A DNA stretch of 8,372 bases from Acidobacteriaceae bacterium (GTDB lineage: Bacteria; Acidobacteriota; Terriglobia; Terriglobales; Acidobacteriaceae). This document shows, in pieces, positions 1-7,007 of the stretch. Within the stretch, counting starts at the first letter, position 1, and each line of letters starts with the position of its first letter. Where the stretch lies: positions 1-8,372 of the forward strand of contig JASHTU010000067.1 of the NCBI GenBank assembly GCA_030040395.1, read 5' to 3'. A program made the translations under genes and the position numbers. The notes beneath the pieces were generated by a model. The model saw only the letters and a list, made by a program, of their open reading frames with translations, ran no database searches and was not told where the DNA came from.

Positions 1-207
1 TCTCAACAGTTCGAGATTGTCAGCGCCACGGAGCAACAAGATCGCGCATTTTTCGAACTTGTGCGCAGTCACACCCTCGATGGATATTACGGCCCGCCTC
101 GTCATGGCGGCAATCGCGACGCCGTCAGTTGGCGCATGTTGGGCGTGGCGGAGCCGCCCCTCCGCGGCCGCACCCAATACGACCTCAGAAAGGGATCGGC
201 TTCATGA
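1..207 (+). CDS. Gluconate 2-dehydrogenase subunit 3-like small subunit, C-terminal fragment
   Basis: This is the last 68 codons of a gene that begins left of the window, read in frame 1 and ending at TGA 205-207. The visible protein contains FFELVRSHTLDGYYGPPRHG followed by GNRDAVSWRMLG. That is the conserved C-terminal signature of the gluconate 2-dehydrogenase subunit 3 family (an F..VR.HT..GYYG.P.HGGN...W.MLG pattern). In known three-subunit FAD dehydrogenases this small protein carries a Tat signal and escorts the signal-less catalytic subunit across the membrane. The signal would lie outside the window and cannot be checked here. Its stop overlaps the next start (ATGA at 204-207), so it is probably translationally coupled to the GMC subunit. 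Family assignment is fairly sure; the substrate of the complex is not. Confidence 0.85.
   Translation, partial: SQQFEIVSATEQQDRAFFELVRSHTLDGYYGPPRHGGNRDAVSWRMLGVAEPPLRGRTQYDLRKGSAS
189..195 (+). promoter_or_regulatory. Ribosome binding site of the GMC dehydrogenase
   Basis: AAAGGGA lies 8 bases upstream of the ATG at 204. It supports 204 as the start, rather than an in-frame ATG at 129 that would add 25 residues resembling no GMC N-terminus and would overlap the upstream gene by 79 bases. Confidence 0.6.
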
Positions 208-1856
208 AGCGCGTGAACGTCGCGGTGGTGGGCGCCGGCGCCGCGGGCGGCATCGTGGCCAAGGAGCTGTCGATCGCCGGCCTGAGCGTGGTCTTGCTCG
301 AACGCGGACCCTGGTACACCGCCAACGATTGCCGCAAAGACGACCTGCGCAATCAGCGCACCACAGTCCTCGGCAACGCCTTTGGGCCGGAGAACGAGGG
401 CAATCCGCGCGTTTCGGTCGATTCCACAGGCGCCGTTCGCACCATCTTGCCCAGCGAAGGCGATTACCAGAACAACGCCGCCTGCGTGGGCGGCGGAACA
501 TTGAGTTATGGGGCCATGGCGTGGCGCTATTTGCCCCAGGACTTCCGTATGCGCTCCACTTATGGCGCGCCGCAGGGCAGTTCGCTTGAGGATTGGCCCA
601 TCTCTTACGATGATCTCGAACCTTTCTACGAAAAAGCCGAATACGAGATCGGGGTTTCAGGCGACTACTCAGGCACACCCTTTCATGGGCCGCGCCGCCG
701 CCCCCTGCCCATGCCGCCGCTGCCGCCCAATCGCGAGTTTCAAATCCTTTGGCCGGCAGCCAGGCGCCTGGGACTGCATCCGTTCCACATTCCCATGGCG
801 CGCAACAGCGTTCCCTATAACGGCCGAGGCCCCTGCATGCGCTGCCGCTGGTGCGTTGGATTTGCCTGCGAGGTGGATGCAAAAAACGGTTCGCAAAACA
901 CCGTGATCCCCATCGCGCTCGAGACCGGCAATTGCGAGCTGCGCAGCGAATGCGTAGCCAGGGAAATCCTCACCGACGATCGCGGCCGTGCGCGGGGCGT
1001 GGCCTACTTCGACCAGCGCGGGCATCTGCAGGAGCAACCGTGCGACGTGGTGGTGGTTTCCGCCTGCGCCATCGAGTCGGCTCGCCTGCTGCTGAATTCC
1101 AAGAGCCGTTTGTTTCCGAAGGGCATCGGAAATCGTTATGACCAGGTTGGCCGGAATCTTCAGGGACATCACTACACGGGAGCCATAGGCTTCTTCGACT
1201 TCGACACGTACGACGATGTGGGCCCCGGAGCCAGCATAGCCATCGCCGACTATAACCACGGCACGCCCGGCCTATGCGGCGGGGGCATGTTAGCGAATGA
1301 ATTCATTCGCCTGCCGATCCAGATGATCGATCGCATGCCCGCGGACACGCCGCGCTGGGGGTTGGGACACAAACAGGCCATGCGCACCCTCTTCAAGCGC
1401 AACGTCATGATCTTCGGGCCAACCCAGCAAATTCCCACCGCCGAAGCCAGGGTCACCCTCGATCCCTCGGTCCGCGACAAGTGGGGATTGCCCGTGGCGC
1501 GCATTTCCGGCAACGTGCATCCGCACACCTTCGAAATTGGCGAAGTGCAAGCCCGGCGCGCCGAGGCCTGGCTCAAAGAAGCTGGAGCCGTCCGCACGTT
1601 TCACTTCGCGGGCAGGCCCCTGGTTGTTTCCGCCGGGCAACATCAGGCCGGAACTTGCCGCATGGGCAGCGATCCGCATGGCTCGGTGGTGAATCGCGAC
1701 GGTCAGATCCACGACGTCGATAACGTCTTCGTGATCGATTCGAGCGTGCACGTGACCAATGGAGGTTTTAATCCGGCGCTGACGATCATGGCCATCGCCT
1801 ACAGGTCGTCGGCGGCGCTGGTGCGCAACTGGAAGGGTGCGGGATTCCGGTCATGA
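204..1856 (+). CDS. GMC-family FAD-dependent dehydrogenase (gluconate/glucoside dehydrogenase-type catalytic subunit)
   Basis: This 550-residue flavoprotein probably oxidises a sugar, sugar acid or glycoside and passes electrons to a cytochrome. The N-terminal FAD-binding fold shows GAGAAGG at residues 10-16 and the ribose-binding glutamate at E33 (LLERG). The GMC GGGT..YGAMAWR segment lies at about 96-108. A CX2CX2CX4C cluster at C211, C214, C217 and C222 resembles the cysteine motif of Fe-S-containing FAD glucose/gluconate dehydrogenases. The C-terminal GMC domain has HQAGTCRMG with the likely catalytic H480, and GGFNPALTI with N523, the usual His/Asn pair. There is no signal peptide: the protein starts directly with the Rossmann strand. 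This fits Tat hitchhiking on the upstream small subunit. ATGA overlaps join it to both neighbours. The closest functional models are gluconate 2-dehydrogenase, FAD glucose dehydrogenase and glucoside 3-dehydrogenase. Sequence alone does not choose among them. Confidence 0.9.
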   Translation: MKRVNVAVVGAGAAGGIVAKELSIAGLSVVLLERGPWYTANDCRKDDLRNQRTTVLGNAFGPENEGNPRVSVDSTGAVRTILPSEGDYQNNAACVGGGTLSYGAMAWRYLPQDFRMRSTYGAPQGSSLEDWPISYDDLEPFYEKAEYEIGVSGDYSGTPFHGPRRRPLPMPPLPPNREFQILWPAARRLGLHPFHIPMARNSVPYNGRGPCMRCRWCVGFACEVDAKNGSQNTVIPIALETGNCELRSECVAREILTDDRGRARGVAYFDQRGHLQEQPCDVVVVSACAIESARLLLNSKSRLFPKGIGNRYDQVGRNLQGHHYTGAIGFFDFDTYDDVGPGASIAIADYNHGTPGLCGGGMLANEFIRLPIQMIDRMPADTPRWGLGHKQAMRTLFKRNVMIFGPTQQIPTAEARVTLDPSVRDKWGLPVARISGNVHPHTFEIGEVQARRAEAWLKEAGAVRTFHFAGRPLVVSAGQHQAGTCRMGSDPHGSVVNRDGQIHDVDNVFVIDSSVHVTNGGFNPALTIMAIAYRSSAALVRNWKGAGFRS

Positions 1857-2968
1857 AGCGATTCTTTCAACTTGCCGCGATCGCCCTCGGCTCGATGGTG
1901 GTGTTGGGGTTTGGCGGCATTTACGGCGCATCGATGTACTATTCGTCGCAGCGCGGCCAGGGTTGCGCGAGCTGTCACGAAATGAGCTCCTACGTAACCG
2001 CGGGGCACGATTCTCCACACCGCGCCATGGGCTGCATGGAATGCCATGACGCCAGATTGTCCACCAAGCTGCGGCATACATGGGTGCATCTCACCCGCGC
2101 CTGGCCTGAGGAAATCCGGCTCCGCGAGGTCGATGTCCTGGAGATGACCGCGAACTGCCGGACGTGCCACCAGGAGGAGTATTCCAAGTGGCAGGCGGGT
2201 CCGCACAGCGCCACCTATACGCAGATCTTCACCAATGCCACGCATAACTCCCAGCGCCGCCTGATGGAAGATTGCCTTCGCTGCCACGGCATGTACTTCA
2301 ACGGGTCGATTCGCGACCTTGTGCAGCCGCAAAATACCGTCGGCCCGTGGCGTCTGGTTCATGCCCGCCTCGCCGATCAGCCCACGATGCCCTGCGAGAG
2401 CTGCCACTGGATTCACCGGGAGGGCGCACCGGAGACCAAGCCCGCCGCACGCATTTCCGTCGCGGATGCGCCTGTGCACGATACGCTCGCCTTCTTCGAC
2501 CGCCGCGAGACGATGCACTTTGCCGCCGCCAGCCTTACGATTCCACAACTCTACGACGGGCCTCACCGGCTTGACGTAAGCCAGGACCCGCGGCAGGGAA
2601 TCTGCTACCAATGCCATGCGCCACGCGAGCCCGAGACCGGCTCTGCCGCGGCAGCGAACTCCTGGGGGATGCAGGCCGGTTCGGGAGACGATCGCACGCC
2701 GATGGGGGTGCACGAGGGCTTGAGCTGTTTCTCCTGCCACAACGGGCACAACGAGAACGCGCGCGCATCGTGCAAAACCTGTCACCCGCAGATGTCGCAC
2801 TGTGGTATCGACGTAGAGAAAATGGACACCACCTACCTGAAAGCCGGAAGCCCGCATAATATTCACTGGGTGAAATGCACAGACTGCCATCAGCACGGCA
2901 TTCCCAGGAAAAAGGCCGCATCGCCCACTCAGGCGCAACGGCGGTCTATGCCGGGAAAGAATGGATAG
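1853..2968 (+). CDS. Membrane-anchored nine-haem cytochrome c with NapC/NrfH-like N-terminus
   Basis: This 371-residue protein probably carries electrons between the GMC dehydrogenase and the quinone pool or another periplasmic redox partner. A single hydrophobic segment at about residues 7-30, after MKR, looks like an uncleaved membrane anchor. Nine CXXCH haem-binding motifs begin at C38, C61, C102, C141, C181, C251, C292, C307 and C342. The opening CASCHEM, the second motif CMECH and a third after about 40 residues resemble the NapC/NirT/NrfH quinol dehydrogenase family. Those proteins normally have four or five haems and about 150-200 residues, so this one has an added C-terminal multihaem region. 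No CXXCK motif is seen, which argues against an NrfA-like catalytic haem. C317 is an extra cysteine outside any haem motif. The start overlaps the GMC stop (ATGA 1853-1856). It occupies the place of the three-haem cytochrome subunit of classical gluconate dehydrogenase. Function is inferred from context. Confidence 0.88.
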   Translation: MKRFFQLAAIALGSMVVLGFGGIYGASMYYSSQRGQGCASCHEMSSYVTAGHDSPHRAMGCMECHDARLSTKLRHTWVHLTRAWPEEIRLREVDVLEMTANCRTCHQEEYSKWQAGPHSATYTQIFTNATHNSQRRLMEDCLRCHGMYFNGSIRDLVQPQNTVGPWRLVHARLADQPTMPCESCHWIHREGAPETKPAARISVADAPVHDTLAFFDRRETMHFAAASLTIPQLYDGPHRLDVSQDPRQGICYQCHAPREPETGSAAAANSWGMQAGSGDDRTPMGVHEGLSCFSCHNGHNENARASCKTCHPQMSHCGIDVEKMDTTYLKAGSPHNIHWVKCTDCHQHGIPRKKAASPTQAQRRSMPGKNG

Positions 2969-2999
2969 CGTCGAATGCCAAAGCAGTTAACATGGTCCT

Positions 3000-3003
3000 G
3001 GAG
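3000..3003 (+). promoter_or_regulatory. Ribosome binding site of the GH116 gene
   Basis: GGAG sits 5 bases before the ATG at 3009. It lies in the 40-base gap after the cytochrome gene, the only gap inside the cluster. No promoter or terminator is visible in this gap, so read-through transcription from upstream is likely. Confidence 0.55.
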
Positions 3004-3008
3004 CGCAA

Positions 3009-5717
3009 ATGACGGACAGGCGACAGGTGGGCAGGAGAAATTTCCTGAAGCAGGCGGCGGGCGCAATTGGCGCGGCGACGCAAGCCGGTCGTTGGTCTTC
3101 GCCGGTCGAGGCGCAAAGCGCGCAAGGCCGTAAAGGGCAGACTCCGGCGCAAAAAGAGCTCGATTATCCGCGTCAGTTTGCTGGCCGCCAACTGAAGATG
3201 ATCTCCTTTCCGCTGGGCGGAGTGGCCGCGGGCAGCATCGGGCTGGGCGGGCGCGGACAGCTTGTTGACTGGGAGATTTTCAATCGCCCCAACAAGGGCT
3301 TTCGTCCCACGTATGCATTTCCATCCATATGGGCGCAGGCAGGGACCGGGAAGCCGGTAGCGCGGGTGCTTGAGGCGCGCATTCTCCCTCCCTACGAGGG
3401 TCAGGACGGGCTAGGCTCGAACAACGCTCCCGGTTTGAGCAGGCTGGAGTCTGCGGTGTTTACCGCGGAGTATCCGCTGGCGCATATCGATTTTGAAGAC
3501 CGCACGCTTCCGGTGAAGGTGGAACTGGACGCCTTTTCGCCTTTCATTCCGCACGATCCGGATGACTCGGGATTGCCCGTAACGATTCTGCGCTATCGGG
3601 TGACCAACACCGGCCGCGCCACGGCCAGGGTAGGCATTGCATTTTCCGTCGATAATCCCGTCAGCACGAGCCCAAAAGGCGATGACAGCCGGCGGAATGA
3701 GTATCGCGCGGAAAGAGGATTGGCCGGCCTTGCCATGAACAACCCCGGCCTGGCGATGGACGACCCGATGACGGGCGAGTTCGTGCTGGCCGCGACAGCG
3801 GACACCGGTGCGGAGATTTCGCACTGGGAAGGATGGCCATCAGGGCGCTGGTGGAACTCGCCCCTTCTGTTCTGGGACCAATTTTCGAAGAGCGGAGACC
3901 TGGGCGCGCAGCCGGAAGCGCACAATGCCGTCGGCGTGCTCTGCCTCAACCGGACCATCCCTCCGGGCCAAACGGCAAGCTTTCAGTATTTCCTTGGCTG
4001 GCGGTTCCCCAATCGCACGCCGGACTGGTGCGGCTGGACGGCGCCGCCGGGCGAAGGCAATACGATCATCGGCAATTATTATGCGACTCGCTTCAAGAGC
4101 GCATGGGAGGCGGTGACTTACACCGCCGCGCATCTTGAGGATCTGGAAGCGCGCACCCGCATGTTTACCTCGGCCTTGCGTTCGAGCACGCTGCCCGCCG
4201 TGGTGAAGGAGGCGGCCAGCGCGAATCTTTCCACGCTGGCGACGACAACCTGTTTCCGCACCGCGGACGGCGAGTTTCACGCCTTTGAGGGCAGCGACGA
4301 CACACGGGGTTGCTGCTTTGGAAACTGCACCCACGTGTGGAATTACGAAACCGTAACCCCATTCCTCTTCCCCTCGTTTGCGCGCTCGTTGCGGCGGAGC
4401 GCCTTTGGCTACTCAATGGACGATGCGGGCGCTATCCATTTCCGCCAGATGCTGCCGGACGGCAAGGCGCGCTCAGGATGGGCTGCTGCGGACGGCCAGA
4501 TGGGGCAAATCATTCACGCCTGGCTGGATTGGAAAATCTCGGGAGACGATGCGCTGCTGCGCGGCACGTGGCCACGCGCGAAGAAAGCTTTGGAGTTCGC
4601 CTGGGTTCCGGGCGGATGGGACGCGAACCGCGATGGCGTCATGGAGGGCGTGCAGCACAATACGTACGATGTGGAGTTTTACGGCCCCAACCCGATGTGC
4701 GGAATTTACTATCTTGGCGCATTGCGGGCCGGGGAGGAGATGGCGCGCGCGGCCGGGGATGACAACTCCGCGCAGACTTACAGGACGCTCTTCGAGCAGG
4801 GAAGCCGGTGGATCGACGCCAACCTGTTCAACGGCGAGTTTTACATTCAACAGATCAGAGGATTCAGGAAGGACGAGATTGCGCTGAATCTGCGCAGCGA
4901 TATGGGCGCAGAGAATACAGAGACGCCGGAATACCAGATGGGTGACGGTTGCCTCGGCGATCAACTGATCGGCCAGTATCTGTCCGAAGTTGGAGGGATG
5001 GGCCCGCTGGTGTCGCCGGAAAACATTCGCCGGACATTGCGCTCCATTTATAAGTACAATCACAAGCCGTCGCTGGCCGATCACGACAACGTGGAGCGAA
5101 CCTATGCGCTGAACGATGAGGCGGCGGTCCTGGTCTGCGACTATGCCAAGGCCCAGCGCCCGCGTATTCCTTTCCCTTATTATGCCGAGGCGTGGACCGG
5201 CCAGGAATACCTGGTGGCCGCGCTCATGATGAATTGGGACATGGTGAAGGAGGGCGTGGAATGCGTCAGGAATATTCGCGCCCGTTACGACGGAGAAAAG
5301 CGGAACCCCTGGGACGAGCCGGAGTGTGGACACCACTACGCGCGCGCGATGTCGTCGTGGTCAGCGGTGGTCGCTCTGAGCGGCTTCCTCTACGATGGCG
5401 CCCACGCGTCCGTGATTGCCGTGCCGAGGATCGCGCATGATGACTTCGATTGTTTCTGGGCGAGCGGGACAGGCTGGGGCAGTTTTTCCTATCGGAAGAC
5501 CACAACCGGCACGCACTTTGCGCTGAATGTGCTCGCGGGAAGGCTCGATTGCCGCAGCTGCGAGATCACGGCGGCCGGCGCGACCGCCTTGGTGCAAAGA
5601 AACGGAACAACGCTAGCCAACCACGTGGAAAAACGCGGCGAGCGCATGGTGTTGTATCTCGATGAGACGATCACCCTGCCCGCCGCGAGCGGCCTGCGCA
5701 TCGAGGTCCATGCATGA
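3009..5717 (+). CDS. Tat-exported glycoside hydrolase family 116 protein (beta-glucosidase/beta-xylosidase type)
   Basis: This 902-residue enzyme is predicted to hydrolyse beta-glucosides or beta-xylosides outside the cytoplasm. The N-terminus carries a twin-arginine motif (RRNFLK, residues 9-14), a weakly hydrophobic Ala/Gly stretch and a possible cleavage site near residue 35 (VEA-Q). Residues of about 60-340 match the beta-sandwich domain of GH116/GBA2 proteins (GSIGLGGRGQLVDWEIFNRP). The catalytic (alpha/alpha)6 domain covers about 390-800. By motif comparison with characterised members, E427 (FEG) is the likely nucleophile and D554 (HNTYD) the acid/base. Their 127-residue spacing equals that recalled for E335/D462 of archaeal SSO1353. 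E770 and R779 (DEPECGHHYAR) correspond to the sugar-binding Glu/Arg pair recalled for Thermoanaerobacterium xylanolyticum GH116 (E777/R786). About 100 further residues follow, including a CXXC at 848-851. A CCX3C motif (C435, C436, C440) sits beside the active site. The exact substrate is unknown. Confidence 0.88.
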   Translation: MTDRRQVGRRNFLKQAAGAIGAATQAGRWSSPVEAQSAQGRKGQTPAQKELDYPRQFAGRQLKMISFPLGGVAAGSIGLGGRGQLVDWEIFNRPNKGFRPTYAFPSIWAQAGTGKPVARVLEARILPPYEGQDGLGSNNAPGLSRLESAVFTAEYPLAHIDFEDRTLPVKVELDAFSPFIPHDPDDSGLPVTILRYRVTNTGRATARVGIAFSVDNPVSTSPKGDDSRRNEYRAERGLAGLAMNNPGLAMDDPMTGEFVLAATADTGAEISHWEGWPSGRWWNSPLLFWDQFSKSGDLGAQPEAHNAVGVLCLNRTIPPGQTASFQYFLGWRFPNRTPDWCGWTAPPGEGNTIIGNYYATRFKSAWEAVTYTAAHLEDLEARTRMFTSALRSSTLPAVVKEAASANLSTLATTTCFRTADGEFHAFEGSDDTRGCCFGNCTHVWNYETVTPFLFPSFARSLRRSAFGYSMDDAGAIHFRQMLPDGKARSGWAAADGQMGQIIHAWLDWKISGDDALLRGTWPRAKKALEFAWVPGGWDANRDGVMEGVQHNTYDVEFYGPNPMCGIYYLGALRAGEEMARAAGDDNSAQTYRTLFEQGSRWIDANLFNGEFYIQQIRGFRKDEIALNLRSDMGAENTETPEYQMGDGCLGDQLIGQYLSEVGGMGPLVSPENIRRTLRSIYKYNHKPSLADHDNVERTYALNDEAAVLVCDYAKAQRPRIPFPYYAEAWTGQEYLVAALMMNWDMVKEGVECVRNIRARYDGEKRNPWDEPECGHHYARAMSSWSAVVALSGFLYDGAHASVIAVPRIAHDDFDCFWASGTGWGSFSYRKTTTGTHFALNVLAGRLDCRSCEITAAGATALVQRNGTTLANHVEKRGERMVLYLDETITLPAASGLRIEVHA

Positions 5718-6811
5718 CCCCGGCGCCGCCGCAGTGGAGACCCTGGGTGGTTGTCGTCGGCGGTTTTCTGGGGGCGGGAAAGACCAGCCTGATCCTGTCT
5801 GCAGCCGACATCCTTAAGAAACGAGGCGTGCGCTGCGCGGCGGTGCTCAACGACCAGGGTGACGAGTTGGTAGACACCGGCCATGCCGGGCTGCGTGGCG
5901 TCGCTTCGCGCGCGGTAACCGGAGGCTGCTTCTGCTGTAAATTTTCAGAGCTTCTGTCGGCGATGGAAGCGCTGAGAAATGATGCGCCGGAGGTGATTTT
6001 TGCCGAGCCCGTAGGAAGCTGCGCCGATCTTGCGGCAACGGTGTTGCGCCCGCTGCGCGAAGAGTTCGATCTTTGCCGCGTGGCGCCGCTGACCGTGCTT
6101 GTCGATCCCGTGCGCAGCGCCGGGTTACAGCGGGCGGATGCAAATGAGGACCTGGCATTCCTCTTTCAGAAACAGTTGCAGGAGGCGGACCTGGTCTGCA
6201 TGAGCAAGGCCGACCTGCATCCGGATGCGGCCGGACCTGCGGGCGTTCAACCGCGGTATCTGAGTGCGAAAACCGGTCTTGGCGTCGAGCCGTGGCTGGA
6301 TGAGGTGCTGGCTGGTGAAATGGCCGCGGGAACCAGGACGCTGGAGATCGACTATGGGGAGTATGCCCGCGCCGAAGCTGCGCTTGCGTGGCTCAACCTG
6401 AGCCTTACCATGGAGTCGGCATTTCCCGTGACTCCGGCTATGATTGTCGGCCCGTTCTTGGATTCCCTGGACGAGGCAATGACGGCGGCGGGAATTTCCA
6501 TTGTGCATTTGAAGCTCATCGATCGCTCACCCTCAGGCTGGGTGAAGGCCGCGATCTGCGTGAACGGCGAAGAGCCAACGGTTGAGGGGGATCTGGTTGC
6601 CTCTCCCGCGGGCAGACACGAACTGCTGTTGAATCTCCGCGCCTTGGGCAGTTCCTCTCAAGTGAGGCAAATTGTGGAAAGAGAGTCAAGCCGTCTCGAC
6701 GGCAAGGTGCTCGACATGCGGTTGAATTGTTTCAGCCCCGCGGCGCCAAAACCGGAACGCAGAGTCGTGAATACTCAGCCATCATCGGCGGCCCACGAAG
6801 TCGAACCATGA
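5714..6811 (+). CDS. CobW/COG0523-family G3E GTPase, putative metallochaperone
   Basis: This 365-residue cytoplasmic P-loop GTPase belongs to the G3E class, whose members deliver or insert metals or assist cofactor-dependent enzymes. The P-loop is GGFLGAGKTS (residues 16-25). The COG0523 metal-binding CXCC motif is present as GGCFCC (C72, C74, C75). The Walker B-like segment is VIFAEPVGS (E98, G101), and the guanine-specificity motif is SKAD (164-167) in place of the usual NKXD. The C-terminal half (about 200-365) does not obviously resemble the standard CobW C-terminal domain, and it lacks the His-rich metal-binding tract seen in many zinc-related members. Translation probably starts at ATG 5714, which overlaps the GH116 stop (ATGA 5714-5717), with GAGG 7 bases upstream. 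Coupling to an exported glycosidase gene is unusual. The metal and client protein are unknown. Confidence 0.85.
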   Translation: MTPAPPQWRPWVVVVGGFLGAGKTSLILSAADILKKRGVRCAAVLNDQGDELVDTGHAGLRGVASRAVTGGCFCCKFSELLSAMEALRNDAPEVIFAEPVGSCADLAATVLRPLREEFDLCRVAPLTVLVDPVRSAGLQRADANEDLAFLFQKQLQEADLVCMSKADLHPDAAGPAGVQPRYLSAKTGLGVEPWLDEVLAGEMAAGTRTLEIDYGEYARAEAALAWLNLSLTMESAFPVTPAMIVGPFLDSLDEAMTAAGISIVHLKLIDRSPSGWVKAAICVNGEEPTVEGDLVASPAGRHELLLNLRALGSSSQVRQIVERESSRLDGKVLDMRLNCFSPAAPKPERRVVNTQPSSAAHEVEP

Positions 6812-6892
6812 GACTTGCGGAAAATCAGGCCACGCCCATCCCGCGAATGACCAGGAGCACTTGCCAGAAGCCTGGCGCTGAAGTTGCTTGGG

Positions 6893-7001
6893 GCACTTCT
6901 CCTTCACATGTAGCCCTTCAAATTTCTGTACAAGGTGGCGATTCTTTGAGGGAATCGCCACTCGACTCCCCGGCTCGGCTAGACAGCAGAAGGAGAAGTG
7001 C
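6893..7001. repeat. Nested palindrome with 13-bp terminal inverted repeats
   Basis: GCACTTCTCCTTC (6893-6905) is the exact reverse complement of GAAGGAGAAGTGC (6989-7001). Between them TAGCC (6911-6915) can pair with GGCTA (6977-6981), and a central perfect hairpin lies at 6935-6961. The segments between the outer arms and the central stem are 29 and 27 bases, so the 109-base unit is almost symmetrical. It could be a small non-autonomous transposable element (MITE-like), a REP/BIME-like repeat, or a structured 3' end shared by two convergent transcripts. No target-site duplication is evident at its borders. Confidence 0.6.
6935..6961. terminator. Strong hairpin, possible bidirectional transcription terminator
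   Basis: The arm GTGGCGATTC (6935-6944) pairs perfectly with GAATCGCCAC (6952-6961) around the 7-base loop TTTGAGG. Its place between two convergent genes fits transcript termination or 3'-end protection on both strands. Neither strand has a U-tract right after the stem, so termination would not be canonical. The hairpin itself is certain from sequence; its function is inferred. Confidence 0.45.
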
Positions 7002-7007
7002 TATAGT
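6980..7007 (+). promoter_or_regulatory. Sigma70-like promoter match, plus strand
   Basis: TAGACA (6980-6985) and TATAGT (7002-7007) each match the -35 and -10 consensus at five of six bases, with a 16-base spacer. Transcription would begin near 7014 and run antisense into the 3' end of the RND gene. No convincing plus-strand gene follows. The spacer contains the right arm of the inverted repeat. It may be a chance match, a promoter for an antisense RNA, or the remnant of a promoter whose gene was lost. Confidence 0.3.

Noticed and set aside
129..203. In-frame upstream start for the GMC dehydrogenase that would add 25 residues
   Set aside because: The extra residues are Arg/Pro-rich and unlike a GMC N-terminus, they overlap the conserved C-terminus of the upstream gene, and ATG 204 has a good ribosome binding site and the ATGA overlap pattern seen elsewhere in the cluster.
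1799..2938. 379-codon minus-strand open frame opposite the cytochrome gene
   Set aside because: The plus strand here encodes nine CXXCH motifs and a membrane anchor. The minus frame is a long shadow caused by high GC content.
4473..5336. 287-codon minus-strand open frame opposite the GH116 gene
   Set aside because: It lies wholly within the GH116 catalytic domain, which has recognisable active-site motifs on the plus strand, and it resembles no known family.
6863..6876. Small 5-bp hairpin after the GTPase gene as the operon terminator
   Set aside because: The stem is short and no T-run follows, so it is noted within the intergenic description but not called a terminator.
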